64,000 nucleotides of DNA from Flavobacterium sp. LC2016-01 (GCF_009711135.1 NZ_WMIC01000009.1:160092-224091); one strand, 5' to 3'. Shown: positions 45,091 through 54,124, counted from the first letter of the stretch. Notes: generated from the sequence alone by a model not told the origin. A program made the numbers and translations.

Positions 45091-46158
45091 TTATCTAAAG
45101 ATACCTAAATCTACTTTTAAAGAAAAAATATTCGAATAAAGCGCCGCACTTTGATTCCCTAAGTCGGTCAAAGCATAATCTACCTGAATTCCTTTGTATT
45201 TGAAACCAAGGCCAATATTTGGCTGGAAATTTACTTTTTCAGTATTGTCTAATTGTGTGACATTTTGAAAATTTCCTGCACCGGCTCTTAAGAAAACAAT
45301 ATCTGTATAGCCAAATTCAAAACCAACCGCAGGGTCAATACTTACTACTTTTGATGAAATTATATCGTTTGTCTGCTCAAATCGCATATTCAAATTTGTA
45401 GCAACCAGAAGACTGTAATCATTATGGAAATCAAATTTTTTAGAAACTCCTAATTGTGCTTTTGGTAAAGTAATCTCTGTGCTTTCAGGCAATTCGTTGT
45501 TTTCTCCAGGAATAGCGTTGGCGATTTTTGCATATTCTTGTTCGTCAATGTTCCAGATATTATATGTGGTTGTAATATCGCGAAGCATCAAGCCAAATTT
45601 CCAGTCATTACGTTCAAACTGCAAACCTACGTCAAAACCAAAACCCCATGAATTGGCAAATTTTCCAATTATTCTTCGGATTATTTTGGCATTTACACCG
45701 TATTGAAAACCTTCAACTGGCAATTTTCGTGCATACGAAAAAGTAAAACCGTAATCTGCGGTTGAAAATAAACTGATTCGGTTATAATCAATATTTCCCT
45801 GGCTGTCGATTAATTGGGTGGTGTCCATAATATCATCAACGCCAAAACGAATCATCGAAATTCCCCAAGCACTTCGGTCATCAATTGGACTTGCGTAGGC
45901 TATAAAATCATATTGTGCAATATTCGCAAAATAATTGGCATGCATTAATGAAATTTGGTGGTCTTCAAGATTTGTTAAACCTGCGGGATTCCAGTACACT
46001 GCGTTAACATCATTTGTTGAAGCGACAACGGCACTCGACATTCCTAATGCAGCGGCATCAACACCAATATTCATAAACTCATTCGAATATTTTCGAACCG
46101 TTTGTGCATACTGTGCAGTAAAACTCCAAAACAATAAAAACGCAAAAAGTTTTTTCAA
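45091..46158 (-). CDS. PorV/PorQ-family outer-membrane beta-barrel protein
   Basis: A 355-residue protein with a signal peptide (FWSFTAQYAQ) and a barrel of the FadL-like PorV/PorQ group. The mature start has FMNIGVDAAALGMSSAVVA and DVNAVYWNPAGLTNLEDHQI, which are the conserved region of that group. Members work as shuttle or attachment parts of the type IX secretion system, though not all do. It has its own -7 element upstream. Confidence 0.8.
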   Translation of the reverse strand: MKKLFAFLLFWSFTAQYAQTVRKYSNEFMNIGVDAAALGMSSAVVASTNDVNAVYWNPAGLTNLEDHQISLMHANYFANIAQYDFIAYASPIDDRSAWGISMIRFGVDDIMDTTQLIDSQGNIDYNRISLFSTADYGFTFSYARKLPVEGFQYGVNAKIIRRIIGKFANSWGFGFDVGLQFERNDWKFGLMLRDITTTYNIWNIDEQEYAKIANAIPGENNELPESTEITLPKAQLGVSKKFDFHNDYSLLVATNLNMRFEQTNDIISSKVVSIDPAVGFEFGYTDIVFLRAGAGNFQNVTQLDNTEKVNFQPNIGLGFKYKGIQVDYALTDLGNQSAALYSNIFSLKVDLGIFR

Positions 46159-46200
46159 AAGTTATTTTTTTGCAGACTGAGGCCTGTTTTTAATTTTTAC

Positions 46201-46208
46201 CAAAAATA
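46201..46208 (-). promoter_or_regulatory. -7 promoter element for the PorV-family gene
   Basis: Read on the minus strand this is TATTTTTG, a full match to TAnnTTTG, 43 bases before the start codon. No TTTG -33 box was found at the right distance. Confidence 0.55.
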
Positions 46209-46313
46209 TAATATTTTAGTCATCTAATTTCTTCCTTTTATGAAATATTGCAGAACTAAGAGCTTTAACTAAAAAACTCTTGCGAAAACCTATTTTACAT
46301 GCACTTATTATGC

Positions 46314-46321
46314 TAAATTTG
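46314..46321 (+). promoter_or_regulatory. -7 promoter element for pssA
   Basis: TAAATTTG matches TAnnTTTG and would give a transcript start near 46328, 22 bases before ATG 46350. The spacer to the divergent PorV gene thus carries one promoter in each direction. Confidence 0.58.
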
Positions 46322-46349
46322 TTCCTTACCATTATCAAATTTTATAAAG

Positions 46350-47066
46350 ATGAATATTAAAAAACACATTCCTAATTTAATTACTCTAATAAATCTTTTC
46401 TGTGGCTGTGTAGCCGTTGTTTACATTTCTCAAGCCAATTATGAAATGGCTTTTTACATGGTTTGTTTAGGAATCTTTTTTGATTTTTTTGATGGTTTTT
46501 TTGCCAGACTTTTTAAAGTTTCAAGCCCACTTGGATTACAGTTGGACTCTTTGGCCGATATGGTAACCAGCGGAGTTGCTCCAGGTTATGTAATGTATAA
46601 TATGTTTGTGAATGGCGGTCATCAATTAGGGACAAGTCCATTAATTCCGTTTTTAGGTTTTATAATAACTTTAGGATCTTGCTACCGCTTGGCTAATTTT
46701 AATATCGACACCCGTCAGACAGATTCTTTCATAGGTTTGCCAACTCCTGCAAATGCACTTTTTATTATTAGTTTGCAAGTAGTACTTGACATGTATGCTG
46801 ATTCTTCGTTTTTTATTCTTGAATTATTAACAAATCAATGGGTTTTATTAATCATCACATTATTTAGTGCTTATATTTTGAACGCTGAAATCCCGCTATT
46901 TGCTTTAAAAATCAAGAAGTTTAATGTAAAAGATAACGCACTTCAAATTGTGTTTTTACTAATTTCAGTTGTATTGGTTCTTTTGCTTCATTATATCGCA
47001 ATTCCTTTAATTATCTTTTTTTATGTATTGTTATCGATCATAAATAATTTGTTTTTGAAGAAGTAG
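46350..47066 (+). CDS. pssA: CDP-diacylglycerol--serine O-phosphatidyltransferase
   Basis: A 238-residue membrane enzyme. The CDP-alcohol phosphotransferase signature DGxxARx8Gx3Dx3D is complete, from Asp48-Gly49 through Ala52-Arg53 and Gly62 to Asp66 and Asp70. The protein has about seven membrane segments. It makes phosphatidylserine, the precursor of phosphatidylethanolamine. The GH25 gene follows by 11 bases, probably on the same transcript. Confidence 0.93.
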   Translation: MNIKKHIPNLITLINLFCGCVAVVYISQANYEMAFYMVCLGIFFDFFDGFFARLFKVSSPLGLQLDSLADMVTSGVAPGYVMYNMFVNGGHQLGTSPLIPFLGFIITLGSCYRLANFNIDTRQTDSFIGLPTPANALFIISLQVVLDMYADSSFFILELLTNQWVLLIITLFSAYILNAEIPLFALKIKKFNVKDNALQIVFLLISVVLVLLLHYIAIPLIIFFYVLLSIINNLFLKK

Positions 47067-47077
47067 CTCCTATTCTA

Positions 47078-47932
47078 ATGGCAAGAAAAACAACTTACCG
47101 TAAAACATATTCAAGAAAACCGGCTGGAAGATCTTTTCTAAGCAAGCTTTTTCGAGGGATTTTGTTGCTATTTTTTTCGCTTTTATTCATCGGAATCGTC
47201 TATCATTACCGAAAAGGGCTGGCATACTATTTAGGATTTAAATCGGAGAAAGTTTTAGACGAAGATGAAGTAGACAAACACCTTTCTGATGTTCGAAATA
47301 TTCGTGTTCTTGAAAATCATAAAGGAAAAGTTATCGGAATTGATGTTTCTGAATTTCAAGGAAAAGTCGATTGGGACGAGGTTGAAATTTTAGATGAAAA
47401 GTATCCGGTGCAATTTGTTTTTATAAGGGCAACTGCAGGAAATGATCGTGTAGATTCACAGTTTAAGAAGAATTGGGAAGGTGCAAAAGAAAATAAAATT
47501 ATGCGTGGGGCCTATCATTATTATCGTCCAAACGAAAATTCTATTGAGCAGGCTAATCTTTTTATCAAAACAGTAAAATTGCAAAAAGGTGATTTGCCTC
47601 CGGTTTTAGATATTGAAAAATTGCCAAAAAATCAGCCTTTGGACAGTTTGAAAAAAGGTTTGAAACGATGGCTGACTAAAGTTGAAAAGCATTACCAAGT
47701 TCGCCCAATAATTTATTCGGGAGAACGATATTATAGTGATTTCCTAAAAGAAGAATTTAGCGAATATTTATTTTGGATTGCGAATTATAATTTCTACAGA
47801 GAAAAAATCGAAGACGATTGGCTTTTTTGGCAGTTTACAGAAAAAGCTTCTTTGCCCGGAATAAAACATCGTGTTGATGTGAATATTTATAACGGCGATT
47901 TGGAACAATTGCAGTTTATTACAGTGGAGTAG
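47078..47932 (+). CDS. Glycoside hydrolase family 25 (lysozyme-like) membrane-anchored protein
   Basis: A 284-residue protein with a very basic N-terminus, one membrane segment (about residues 26-43) and a GH25 domain. KVIGIDVSEFQGKVDWDEV has the first Asp, FIRATAGNDRVD and GAYHYYRPNEN follow, and PVLDIEKLP carries the DxE catalytic pair. GH25 enzymes cut peptidoglycan. The anchor suggests it acts at the outer face of the inner membrane. Confidence 0.9.
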   Translation: MARKTTYRKTYSRKPAGRSFLSKLFRGILLLFFSLLFIGIVYHYRKGLAYYLGFKSEKVLDEDEVDKHLSDVRNIRVLENHKGKVIGIDVSEFQGKVDWDEVEILDEKYPVQFVFIRATAGNDRVDSQFKKNWEGAKENKIMRGAYHYYRPNENSIEQANLFIKTVKLQKGDLPPVLDIEKLPKNQPLDSLKKGLKRWLTKVEKHYQVRPIIYSGERYYSDFLKEEFSEYLFWIANYNFYREKIEDDWLFWQFTEKASLPGIKHRVDVNIYNGDLEQLQFITVE

Positions 47933-47943
47933 AAGTGAATTGG

Positions 47944-48017
47944 AGTGTTCAGTGTTCAGTTTAAAGTGTTCAGTTCCACTGCTTACTAAAAACTGAACAC
48001 TGACCACTTTTTTTAAA
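47944..48017 (+). repeat. Inverted-repeat element, copy 1, after the GH25 gene
   Basis: The left arm GTGTTCAGTGTTCAGTTT (47945-47962) and right arm AAACTGAACACTGACCAC (47990-48007) pair at 17 of 18 positions and are followed by seven T. It could act as a terminator for the GH25 transcript. A very similar element, copy 2, starts about 310 bases further on; the last 25 bases (47993-48017) recur unchanged at 48305-48329. Confidence 0.8.
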
Positions 48018-48018
48018 G

Positions 48019-48237
48019 TTATTTTAATAAAACCAGAATAATCATTATCACTAAAGGTAATAGAAGAAGCACAGAATAAGGATTGGCAAAATTTATAGTA
48101 AGACCCATCCATTCAATCCTTTTTGGTGGCATTAACCGTTTGTCTTTCGGATTATAATAAAAGCATCCCAAATACCAATTGTTTGGATCTTTATGCCAAT
48201 TGTCGTAATCTTCCTGAGTTGGTTTTTCTGACTTCAT
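48019..48237 (-). CDS. Small DUF5808-type membrane protein
   Basis: A 72-residue protein: a soluble start with WYLGCFYYNPKDKRLMPPKR, then GLTINFANPY, and a C-terminal membrane segment (SVLLLLPLVIMIILVLL). The NP.D.R..PKR...G.T.NFA.P pattern is that of DUF5808, whose function is not known. The gene is closely bracketed by the two copies of an inverted-repeat element, whose right end nearly touches its stop. Confidence 0.78.
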   Translation of the reverse strand: MKSEKPTQEDYDNWHKDPNNWYLGCFYYNPKDKRLMPPKRIEWMGLTINFANPYSVLLLLPLVIMIILVLLK

Positions 48238-48251
48238 TATATTTTTAGATT

Positions 48252-48329
48252 AGTGTTCAGTGTTCAGTCTTTAGTGTTCAGAAAAAAACTGATTACTAAA
48301 AAGACTGAACACTGACCACTTTTTTTAAA
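48252..48329 (+). repeat. Inverted-repeat element, copy 2, between lptB and the DUF5808 gene
   Basis: GTGTTCAGTGTTCAGTCTT (48253-48271) pairs with AAGACTGAACACTGACCAC (48301-48319) with one mismatch, again followed by seven T. The end of the element covers the lptB stop codon. Since both neighbouring genes read on the minus strand, the T-run on the plus strand does not serve them, which suggests a repeat element rather than a dedicated terminator. Confidence 0.78.
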
Positions 48330-49065
48330 ATTCCAATTTCTTCTTACGAAGTTCAAAGTTTTGACCAAGATAAACGCGGCGAACCATTTCATCTTCTACT
48401 AATTCTTCGGGAACTCCTGCTTTCAGGATTCCTCCTTCAAACATTAGGTATGTTTTATCGGTAATTGCTAAAGTTTCCTGAACGTTGTGATCCGTTATTA
48501 GAATTCCGATATTTTTATTTTTTAATTGCGCAACAATTCTTTGAATATCCTCAACCGCAACCGGGTCAACTCCAGCAAAAGGTTCATCCAATAGAATGAA
48601 TTTTGGGTCAGTTGCCAATGCGCGAGCAATTTCTGTACGACGACGCTCACCTCCAGAAAGTAAATCGCCTCGGTTGGTACGAATGTGTTCTAAACTGAAT
48701 TCTTCAATTAAACTTTCCATTTTTGCAATTTGAGCTTCTTTAGAAAGTTTAGTTAATTGCAAAACGCTTAAAATATTATCTTCAATACTCAATTTTCTAA
48801 AAACCGAAGCTTCTTGTGCTAAATAACCAATTCCTTGCTGAGCACGTTTGTACATTGGGTAATCAGTAATATTCAAATCATCAAGATAAATATTCCCTTG
48901 ATTTGGTTTTACCAATCCAACAATCATATAGAAAGAAGTTGTTTTTCCAGCACCATTCGGACCCAAAAGCCCTACGATTTCTCCTTGATTTACTTCAACG
49001 GAAATTCCTTTTACAACACTTCGGCCTTTGTAGGTTTTGATTAAATTATCGGCTCTTAGCTTCAT
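48325..49065 (-). CDS. lptB: LPS export ABC transporter ATP-binding protein LptB
   Basis: A 246-residue ATPase, the usual LptB length. Walker A is GPNGAGKT (residues 35-42), the signature is LLSGGERRRTEIARAL, Walker B is FILLDEPFAGVD, and the switch His is in GILITDHNVQET. LptB drives LPS transport to the outer membrane with LptFG, which are not in the window. Gene order with kdsD and tatC is the usual one in Flavobacteriia. Confidence 0.95.
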   Translation of the reverse strand: MKLRADNLIKTYKGRSVVKGISVEVNQGEIVGLLGPNGAGKTTSFYMIVGLVKPNQGNIYLDDLNITDYPMYKRAQQGIGYLAQEASVFRKLSIEDNILSVLQLTKLSKEAQIAKMESLIEEFSLEHIRTNRGDLLSGGERRRTEIARALATDPKFILLDEPFAGVDPVAVEDIQRIVAQLKNKNIGILITDHNVQETLAITDKTYLMFEGGILKAGVPEELVEDEMVRRVYLGQNFELRKKKLEF

Positions 49066-49069
49066 TTTT

Positions 49070-49270
49070 TTAATTAGATAATTAGATAATTTGAAAATGA
49101 GATAATTGAAAAACTAACTCAGATTTAATTTTGATAATGTGCCAATTAGGCAATTTGATAATGAGATAATTTATCTCAGACGGGCAAAATAAGTAAAAAT
49201 AAATCAATCAAATAAATGAATTAACATATCGTATGAAATTATCTAATTGACTAATTATCAAATTTTCTAA
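49070..49270. repeat. AT-rich spacer with repeated GATAATTT-type words
   Basis: The 205 bases between lptB and the next gene are made largely of variants of AATTAGATAATTTGATAATGAGATAATT. Forms near 49072-49115 and 49147-49165 face a reverse-complement form at 49236-49270, so the spacer can fold. No gene is seen. Any lptB promoter must lie here, but no clean -7 element was found. Confidence 0.5.
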
Positions 49271-49621
49271 TTATTTCCCAGCTTCTTCAAGAGCTTCCCA
49301 GAATTCGTAAGCTCTTCTTAAATGCGGAATTACAATTGTTCCTCCAACCAAAGTTGCGATTCCCATTGCTTCCATCATTTCTTCTTTCGAAACGCCTTCT
49401 TTATAACTTGTTTCCAAGTGATATTTCACACAGTCGTCACATCTCAAAACTGTAGATGCAACTAAGCCTAAAAGTTCTTTAGTTTTTACATCAAGAGCTC
49501 CAGGAGCGTATGCGTTTGTGTCAAGGTTAAAAATTCGCTTAACAATTTTGTTGTTGTCAGCTAATAATTTTTCGTTCATTTTAGAACGATAATCGTTAAA
49601 TTCTTGTATTAATTCAGACAT
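49271..49621 (-). CDS. Carboxymuconolactone decarboxylase family protein (AhpD-like)
   Basis: A 116-residue all-helical protein. LRCDDCVKYHLETSYKEGVS has the CxxC and His of the AhpD-like redox group, and EEMMEAMGIATLVGG follows. Members act as small peroxidase partners or decarboxylases; the CxxC favours a redox role. It overlaps tatC by eight bases. Confidence 0.87.
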   Translation of the reverse strand: MSELIQEFNDYRSKMNEKLLADNNKIVKRIFNLDTNAYAPGALDVKTKELLGLVASTVLRCDDCVKYHLETSYKEGVSKEEMMEAMGIATLVGGTIVIPHLRRAYEFWEALEEAGK

Positions 49622-50429
49622 TTTCTTTCATTTTATTTCGATATACAATCCTTGAAATCAGGATACTCACTTCGTAGATAATCAGCATTGGTATTGCTAC
49701 AATGGTTTGGCTTACTACGTCTGGTGGTGTTACAATTGCAGCAATAATTAAAATAATTACAACAGCATATTTCCAATATTTTCTTAAAAAAGCAGGAGTT
49801 ACAAGTCCTAATTTGGTTAAGAAATAAATAGCGATTGGCAATTCAAAAAAGATTGCACTTCCTAAGATACTTGTTTTTACCATTCCCATATAAGACTCTA
49901 GCGTGAATTGATTTTTCACGACATCACTTACAGAGAAAGTAGCAACGAAATTTACCGACATCGGAATTACAACATAGTAGCCAAATAATACTCCTAAAAA
50001 GAATAGCATCGAAGAAACAAAAATGAAAACTTTTGCGTTTTTACGTTCTTTCTCGTACAAGGCCGGACTGATAAATTTCCAGATTTCCCATAAAATATAA
50101 GGGAAACTTAAAATGAAACCTGCCAATAGACACATCCAGACAAAAATATTTACTTGTCCTTCCATTTCTGTATTCTGAATAATGAAATTCAGTTCAGTAA
50201 TACAAATGCTGTCTGCAAATCCCAATGAATGAGATAAATCGCAAAACCATACATAAGTAAAAAATGTAGGTCGAATTGGACCTAAAATAATTTGATCAAA
50301 TAAATAATCACTAATAAAATAAGTCACAAATGCCATAATACATATTGCAATTGTACTTCTAACTAATAACCATCTTAATTCTTCAAGATGGTCTAAAAAT
50401 GACATCTCGCCAAGGTTTTTCTTTGCCAT
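49614..50429 (-). CDS. tatC: Sec-independent protein translocase TatC
   Basis: A 271-residue inner-membrane protein with six segments. MSFLDHLEELRWLLVRS is the conserved TatC start, with the Glu that contacts the twin-arginine signal, and YEKERKNAKVF and VTPPDVVSQTIVAIPML follow. It exports folded proteins. It begins on the last base of kdsD. No tatA or tatB was seen in the window. Confidence 0.95.
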   Translation of the reverse strand: MAKKNLGEMSFLDHLEELRWLLVRSTIAICIMAFVTYFISDYLFDQIILGPIRPTFFTYVWFCDLSHSLGFADSICITELNFIIQNTEMEGQVNIFVWMCLLAGFILSFPYILWEIWKFISPALYEKERKNAKVFIFVSSMLFFLGVLFGYYVVIPMSVNFVATFSVSDVVKNQFTLESYMGMVKTSILGSAIFFELPIAIYFLTKLGLVTPAFLRKYWKYAVVIILIIAAIVTPPDVVSQTIVAIPMLIIYEVSILISRIVYRNKMKENV

Positions 50430-51394
50430 TATACGATTCCTTCTTTTAAAATGTCATGTAAATGTAATACTCCTTTGTATTCGCCATTGTCGGCCACAAT
50501 CAATTGTGTTATAGCGAAATCCTCTAAAATGTTCAGGGCATCAACTGCCATAGTTTCTGAAGATACTAATTTAGGATTTTTTGACATAATATCTCTTGCA
50601 GTTAAGTCAGCAATAGTATCTACGTCATTTAGCATTCTTCGGATGTCTCCATCGGTAATAATTCCAACTATTTTATTGTTTTCAATAACCGCTGTTACGC
50701 CTAATCTTTTTTCTGAGATTTCAAAAATAGCTTTTTTGATTGAAGTTTCTGGTGTAACCATTGGTTTTAGTGAATGTTCAATCATGTCTTTCACTTTAAG
50801 CAGCAGTTTTTTTCCTAAAGCTCCGCCTGGATGATAAATTGCAAAATCCTCAGGTTTAAAATCGCGCATTTCCATTAAGCAAACGGCAAGGGCATCGCCC
50901 ATAACAAGCTGTGCTGTTGTGCTGTTTGTTGGTGCAAGATTTATTGGGCAGGCTTCTATTTCAACAGTTGTATTTAAAACGTAGTCTGAACCTTTGGCTA
51001 AAAAAGAAGTTATGTTGCCAGTGATTGCAATTAAAGTGTTTCCGAAACGTTTCAATAATGGAACTAAAACTTTAATTTCAGGACTATTGCCGCTTTTTGA
51101 AATGCAGATAATGATGTCTTCATTTTGAATCATGCCTAAATCACCATGAATGGCTTCAGAGGCATGCAAAAACATAGATGGAGTACCTGTTGAGTTAAAA
51201 GTGGCAACCATTTTTTGCGCGATGATTGCGCTTTTTCCGATGCCGGTAACGATTAAACGGCCTTTGGTTTCGTAAATGCGTTGGGTGGCTTCGTAAAAAT
51301 TTTCGTCTAAAAAATCAATTAGTTTTGTAATTGCCTCACTTTCAGATAGTATTGTTTTTTTGGCAATCGCCAATATATTTTCTTTTGAGATCAA
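50429..51394 (-). CDS. kdsD: D-arabinose-5-phosphate isomerase KdsD/KpsF
   Basis: A 321-residue isomerase from TTG 51394 (MISKENILAIAKKTI). The SIS domain has VTGIGKSAIIAQKM, LHASEAIHGDLGMI and ISKSGNSPE, and two CBS domains follow (near residues 205 and 270). It makes arabinose-5-phosphate for Kdo, hence for LPS core. The frame can be extended to a TTG at 51451, but that codon sits inside a good -7 element, so it is unlikely to be the start. Overlap with tatC indicates one operon. Confidence 0.92.
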   Translation of the reverse strand: MISKENILAIAKKTILSESEAITKLIDFLDENFYEATQRIYETKGRLIVTGIGKSAIIAQKMVATFNSTGTPSMFLHASEAIHGDLGMIQNEDIIICISKSGNSPEIKVLVPLLKRFGNTLIAITGNITSFLAKGSDYVLNTTVEIEACPINLAPTNSTTAQLVMGDALAVCLMEMRDFKPEDFAIYHPGGALGKKLLLKVKDMIEHSLKPMVTPETSIKKAIFEISEKRLGVTAVIENNKIVGIITDGDIRRMLNDVDTIADLTARDIMSKNPKLVSSETMAVDALNILEDFAITQLIVADNGEYKGVLHLHDILKEGIV

Positions 51395-51448
51395 AACAGA
51401 ATATTTAAAATTTGTATGTATAAAAGAAAGTTGTATCTTTATGTGTTG

Positions 51449-51456
51449 CAAATTTA
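51449..51456 (-). promoter_or_regulatory. -7 promoter element for the kdsD operon
   Basis: On the minus strand the sequence is TAAATTTG, matching TAnnTTTG, giving a transcript start near 51442, about 48 bases before TTG 51394. The recQ gene lies directly on the other side. Confidence 0.5.
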
Positions 51457-51481
51457 TACAAAATATCCATTAATATAAAGA

Positions 51482-53677
51482 ATGAATTCAAACGAAATTG
51501 AAATACACAAGGAATTAAAGAAGTATTTCGGCTTTAGCCAATTTAAAGGCTTGCAGGAGCAAGTCATTACGAGTATTTTAGGTAAAGAGAATACTTTCGT
51601 AATTATGCCAACAGGCGGTGGAAAGTCTCTTTGTTATCAATTACCCGCTTTAATTCAGGACGGAACAGCCATTGTTGTTTCTCCTTTAATTGCTTTGATG
51701 AAAAATCAGGTTGATGCGATTCGAAGCCTTTCTTCAGAAAACGGAATTGCGCATGTGCTTAATTCCTCTCTCACAAAAACAGAAATTGCTCAAGTAAAAA
51801 AAGACATCAGTTCTGGTTTGACCAAGCTTTTATATGTGGCCCCAGAATCTTTAACTAAAGAAGAATATGTGGCTTTTTTACAAAGTGTGCCCATTTCATT
51901 TGTTGCTATTGATGAAGCGCACTGTATTTCAGAATGGGGGCATGACTTTAGGCCGGAATACAGAAATCTTAGAAATATTATCAAACAATTAGGCAAAGTG
52001 CCAATTATTGGATTAACCGCAACTGCAACCCCAAAAGTTCAGGAAGATATTCTGAAAAACCTTGATATGTCTGATGCAAATACTTTTAAAGCATCATTCA
52101 ACAGACCGAACTTGTACTATGAAGTTCGCACAAAAACGAAAAATATTGAATCGGATATTATTCGATTTATCAAACAACATAAAGGCAAATCTGGAATTAT
52201 TTACTGCTTGAGCCGTAAAAAAGTAGAATCGATTGCCGAAGTTTTACAAGTGAACGGAATCAGTGCTGTTCCGTATCACGCAGGATTGGATGCAAAAACA
52301 CGCGCCAAACATCAAGACATGTTTTTGATGGAAGATGTTGATGTTGTTGTGGCAACAATTGCCTTCGGAATGGGAATTGATAAACCAGATGTTCGTTTTG
52401 TAATTCATCATGATATTCCAAAATCACTAGAAAGTTACTACCAAGAAACAGGTCGCGCTGGCCGTGATGGAGGCGAAGGACATTGTCTTGCTTATTACTC
52501 TTATAAAGATGTAGAAAAACTGGAGAAATTTATGTCTGGCAAACCAGTTGCCGAACAGGAAATTGGTTTTGCACTTTTGCAGGAAGTTGTGGCTTACGCC
52601 GAAACTTCAATGTCACGCAGAAAGTTTCTTCTTCATTATTTCGGAGAAGAATTTGACAGCGAAACTGGAGAAGGTGCAGATATGGACGACAACGTTCGTA
52701 ATCCTAAACATAAAGTTGAGGCTAAAGAACAAGTTGTTAAATTATTGGAAATCGTTCGAGACACGAAACATATATACAAGTCAAAAGAAATTGTCTTTAC
52801 TTTAATTGGGCGTATAAATGCTGTAATTAAAGCACATAAAACAGATACACAGTCCTTTTTTGGTTCAGGTTCTGATCATGATGAAAAATACTGGATGGCT
52901 TTGTTAAGACAAGTTTTGGTAAGTGGTTATTTGTCTAAAGATATTGAAACGTATGGCGTTATAAAGATTACAAAAGCAGGTCTGGATTTTATTAAAAAAC
53001 CGGTTTCATTTATGATGTCTGAAGATCACGAATATAGTGAAGCTGAGGATGAAGCAATTGTAACAGGAGCAAAATCATCAGGAACTGCAGATGAAGTTTT
53101 GATGGGAATGCTTCGCGAACTTCGTAAAAAAGTGGCCAAAAAACTTGGAGTGCCACCTTTTGTTGTTTTTCAGGATCCTTCACTTGAAGATATGGCTTTA
53201 AAATATCCAATTACATTAGCTGAATTGTTTAATATTCATGGTGTTGGAGAAGGAAAAGCAAAAAAATACGGCGGTGAATTTGTTGCCTTAATTAGCCGTT
53301 ATGTCGAAGATAATGATATTATTCGTCCAGATGATTTAGTAGTAAAATCTACGGGAGTAAATTCTGCAAACAAGCTTTATATCATTCAGAATATTGACAG
53401 AAAATTGCCTTTAAGCGATATTGCTTCAGCCAAAGGTCTGACAATGGATGCTCTAATCAAAGAAATGGAACAAATCGTATATTCCGGAACCAAATTAAAT
53501 ATCAAATATTGGGTTGATGATATGCTCGACGATGATCAGCAGGAAGAAATTCACGATTATTTCATGGAATCAGAATCAGATAAAATCGAAGACGCACTTA
53601 AAGAATTTGATGGCGATTATGATATTGATGAATTACGTTTAATGCGTATTAAGTTTATTAGTGAAGTAGCGAATTAA
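51482..53677 (+). CDS. recQ: ATP-dependent DNA helicase RecQ
   Basis: A 731-residue helicase. Walker A is MPTGGGKS (residues 42-49), the DEAH box is AIDEAHCISEWGHDFR, motif V/VI are ATIAFGMGIDKPDVRFV and YYQETGRAGRDG; an RQC region follows and an HRDC domain lies near residues 537-612 (VAKKLGVPPFVVFQD). An acidic tail of about 100 residues after the HRDC is typical of Bacteroidota forms. It acts in recombination and repair. It is divergent from kdsD with only 87 bases between the two starts. Confidence 0.96.
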   Translation: MNSNEIEIHKELKKYFGFSQFKGLQEQVITSILGKENTFVIMPTGGGKSLCYQLPALIQDGTAIVVSPLIALMKNQVDAIRSLSSENGIAHVLNSSLTKTEIAQVKKDISSGLTKLLYVAPESLTKEEYVAFLQSVPISFVAIDEAHCISEWGHDFRPEYRNLRNIIKQLGKVPIIGLTATATPKVQEDILKNLDMSDANTFKASFNRPNLYYEVRTKTKNIESDIIRFIKQHKGKSGIIYCLSRKKVESIAEVLQVNGISAVPYHAGLDAKTRAKHQDMFLMEDVDVVVATIAFGMGIDKPDVRFVIHHDIPKSLESYYQETGRAGRDGGEGHCLAYYSYKDVEKLEKFMSGKPVAEQEIGFALLQEVVAYAETSMSRRKFLLHYFGEEFDSETGEGADMDDNVRNPKHKVEAKEQVVKLLEIVRDTKHIYKSKEIVFTLIGRINAVIKAHKTDTQSFFGSGSDHDEKYWMALLRQVLVSGYLSKDIETYGVIKITKAGLDFIKKPVSFMMSEDHEYSEAEDEAIVTGAKSSGTADEVLMGMLRELRKKVAKKLGVPPFVVFQDPSLEDMALKYPITLAELFNIHGVGEGKAKKYGGEFVALISRYVEDNDIIRPDDLVVKSTGVNSANKLYIIQNIDRKLPLSDIASAKGLTMDALIKEMEQIVYSGTKLNIKYWVDDMLDDDQQEEIHDYFMESESDKIEDALKEFDGDYDIDELRLMRIKFISEVAN

Positions 53678-53700
53678 AAAATAAATTCCAAAATTTTTAA

Positions 53701-53748
53701 AATTCCAAATTCCAAGCTGTCGGTAGCAATTGGAATTTGGATTTTTTT
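53701..53748 (+). terminator. Terminator-like hairpin after recQ, part of a larger palindromic spacer
   Basis: CCAAATTCCAA pairs with TTGGAATTTGG (loop near 53716-53729) and is followed by eight T. The same TTCCAAA/TTTGGAA words recur on both sides (53685-53780), so the spacer as a whole is a loose palindrome between two convergent genes. Confidence 0.65.
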
Positions 53749-53789
53749 TAATGTAAGTTTTGGAGTTTGGAATTTAAAATATTGGGATT

Positions 53790-54029
53790 TTATTCAACAT
53801 AAACTTCCCCACGATGTGGTTTCAAAGCATCTCTAACCTGGATCATATTTTCATCAGTCACGACCATAAAGGCAGTTGCATGCATGTCGTTTACGATTTT
53901 ATATCCTGTAATATTCAAAGGCAATTTTTCGATTGCGATATATTCTTTTAAATGAATTTCATGATGTTCGGCTGTTTTTGCAGAAGCCGGACCGCGAAAA
54001 TCCCAAATCAGTTTTATTTTTCTAGACAT
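53790..54029 (-). CDS. Small conserved protein of unknown function
   Basis: A 79-residue soluble protein, probably alpha-beta: KIKLIWDFRGPASAKTAEHH, a His-rich turn (EHHEIHLKEY), then TGYKIVNDMHATAFMVVTDE and a C-terminal strand. I do not recognise a named family. It has a promoter-like element in the repeat just upstream. Confidence 0.72.
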   Translation of the reverse strand: MSRKIKLIWDFRGPASAKTAEHHEIHLKEYIAIEKLPLNITGYKIVNDMHATAFMVVTDENMIQVRDALKPHRGEVYVE

Positions 54030-54036
54030 TTTTTTT

Positions 54037-54071
54037 AAGGTACAAAGGTTCAGAGTTGCAAAGGTACAAAG
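54037..54071. repeat. Short direct repeat carrying a minus-strand -7 element
   Basis: AAGGTACAAAG occurs at 54037-54047 and again at 54061-54071, 24 bases apart. Read on the minus strand, 54066-54059 is TACCTTTG, a full TAnnTTTG match, about 30 bases before the start of the 79-residue gene. The repeat may therefore have become its promoter. Confidence 0.6.
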
Positions 54072-54124
54072 TCTGTTTTGAAAATGGATTTTTATATTAA
54101 AGATCTAATTTCATTTCAAAATAG

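Noticed and set aside
47768..48112. A 114-residue minus-strand frame across the GH25 end and the first repeat
   Set aside because: It is antisense to a clear GH25 domain and runs through the repeat; a shadow frame.
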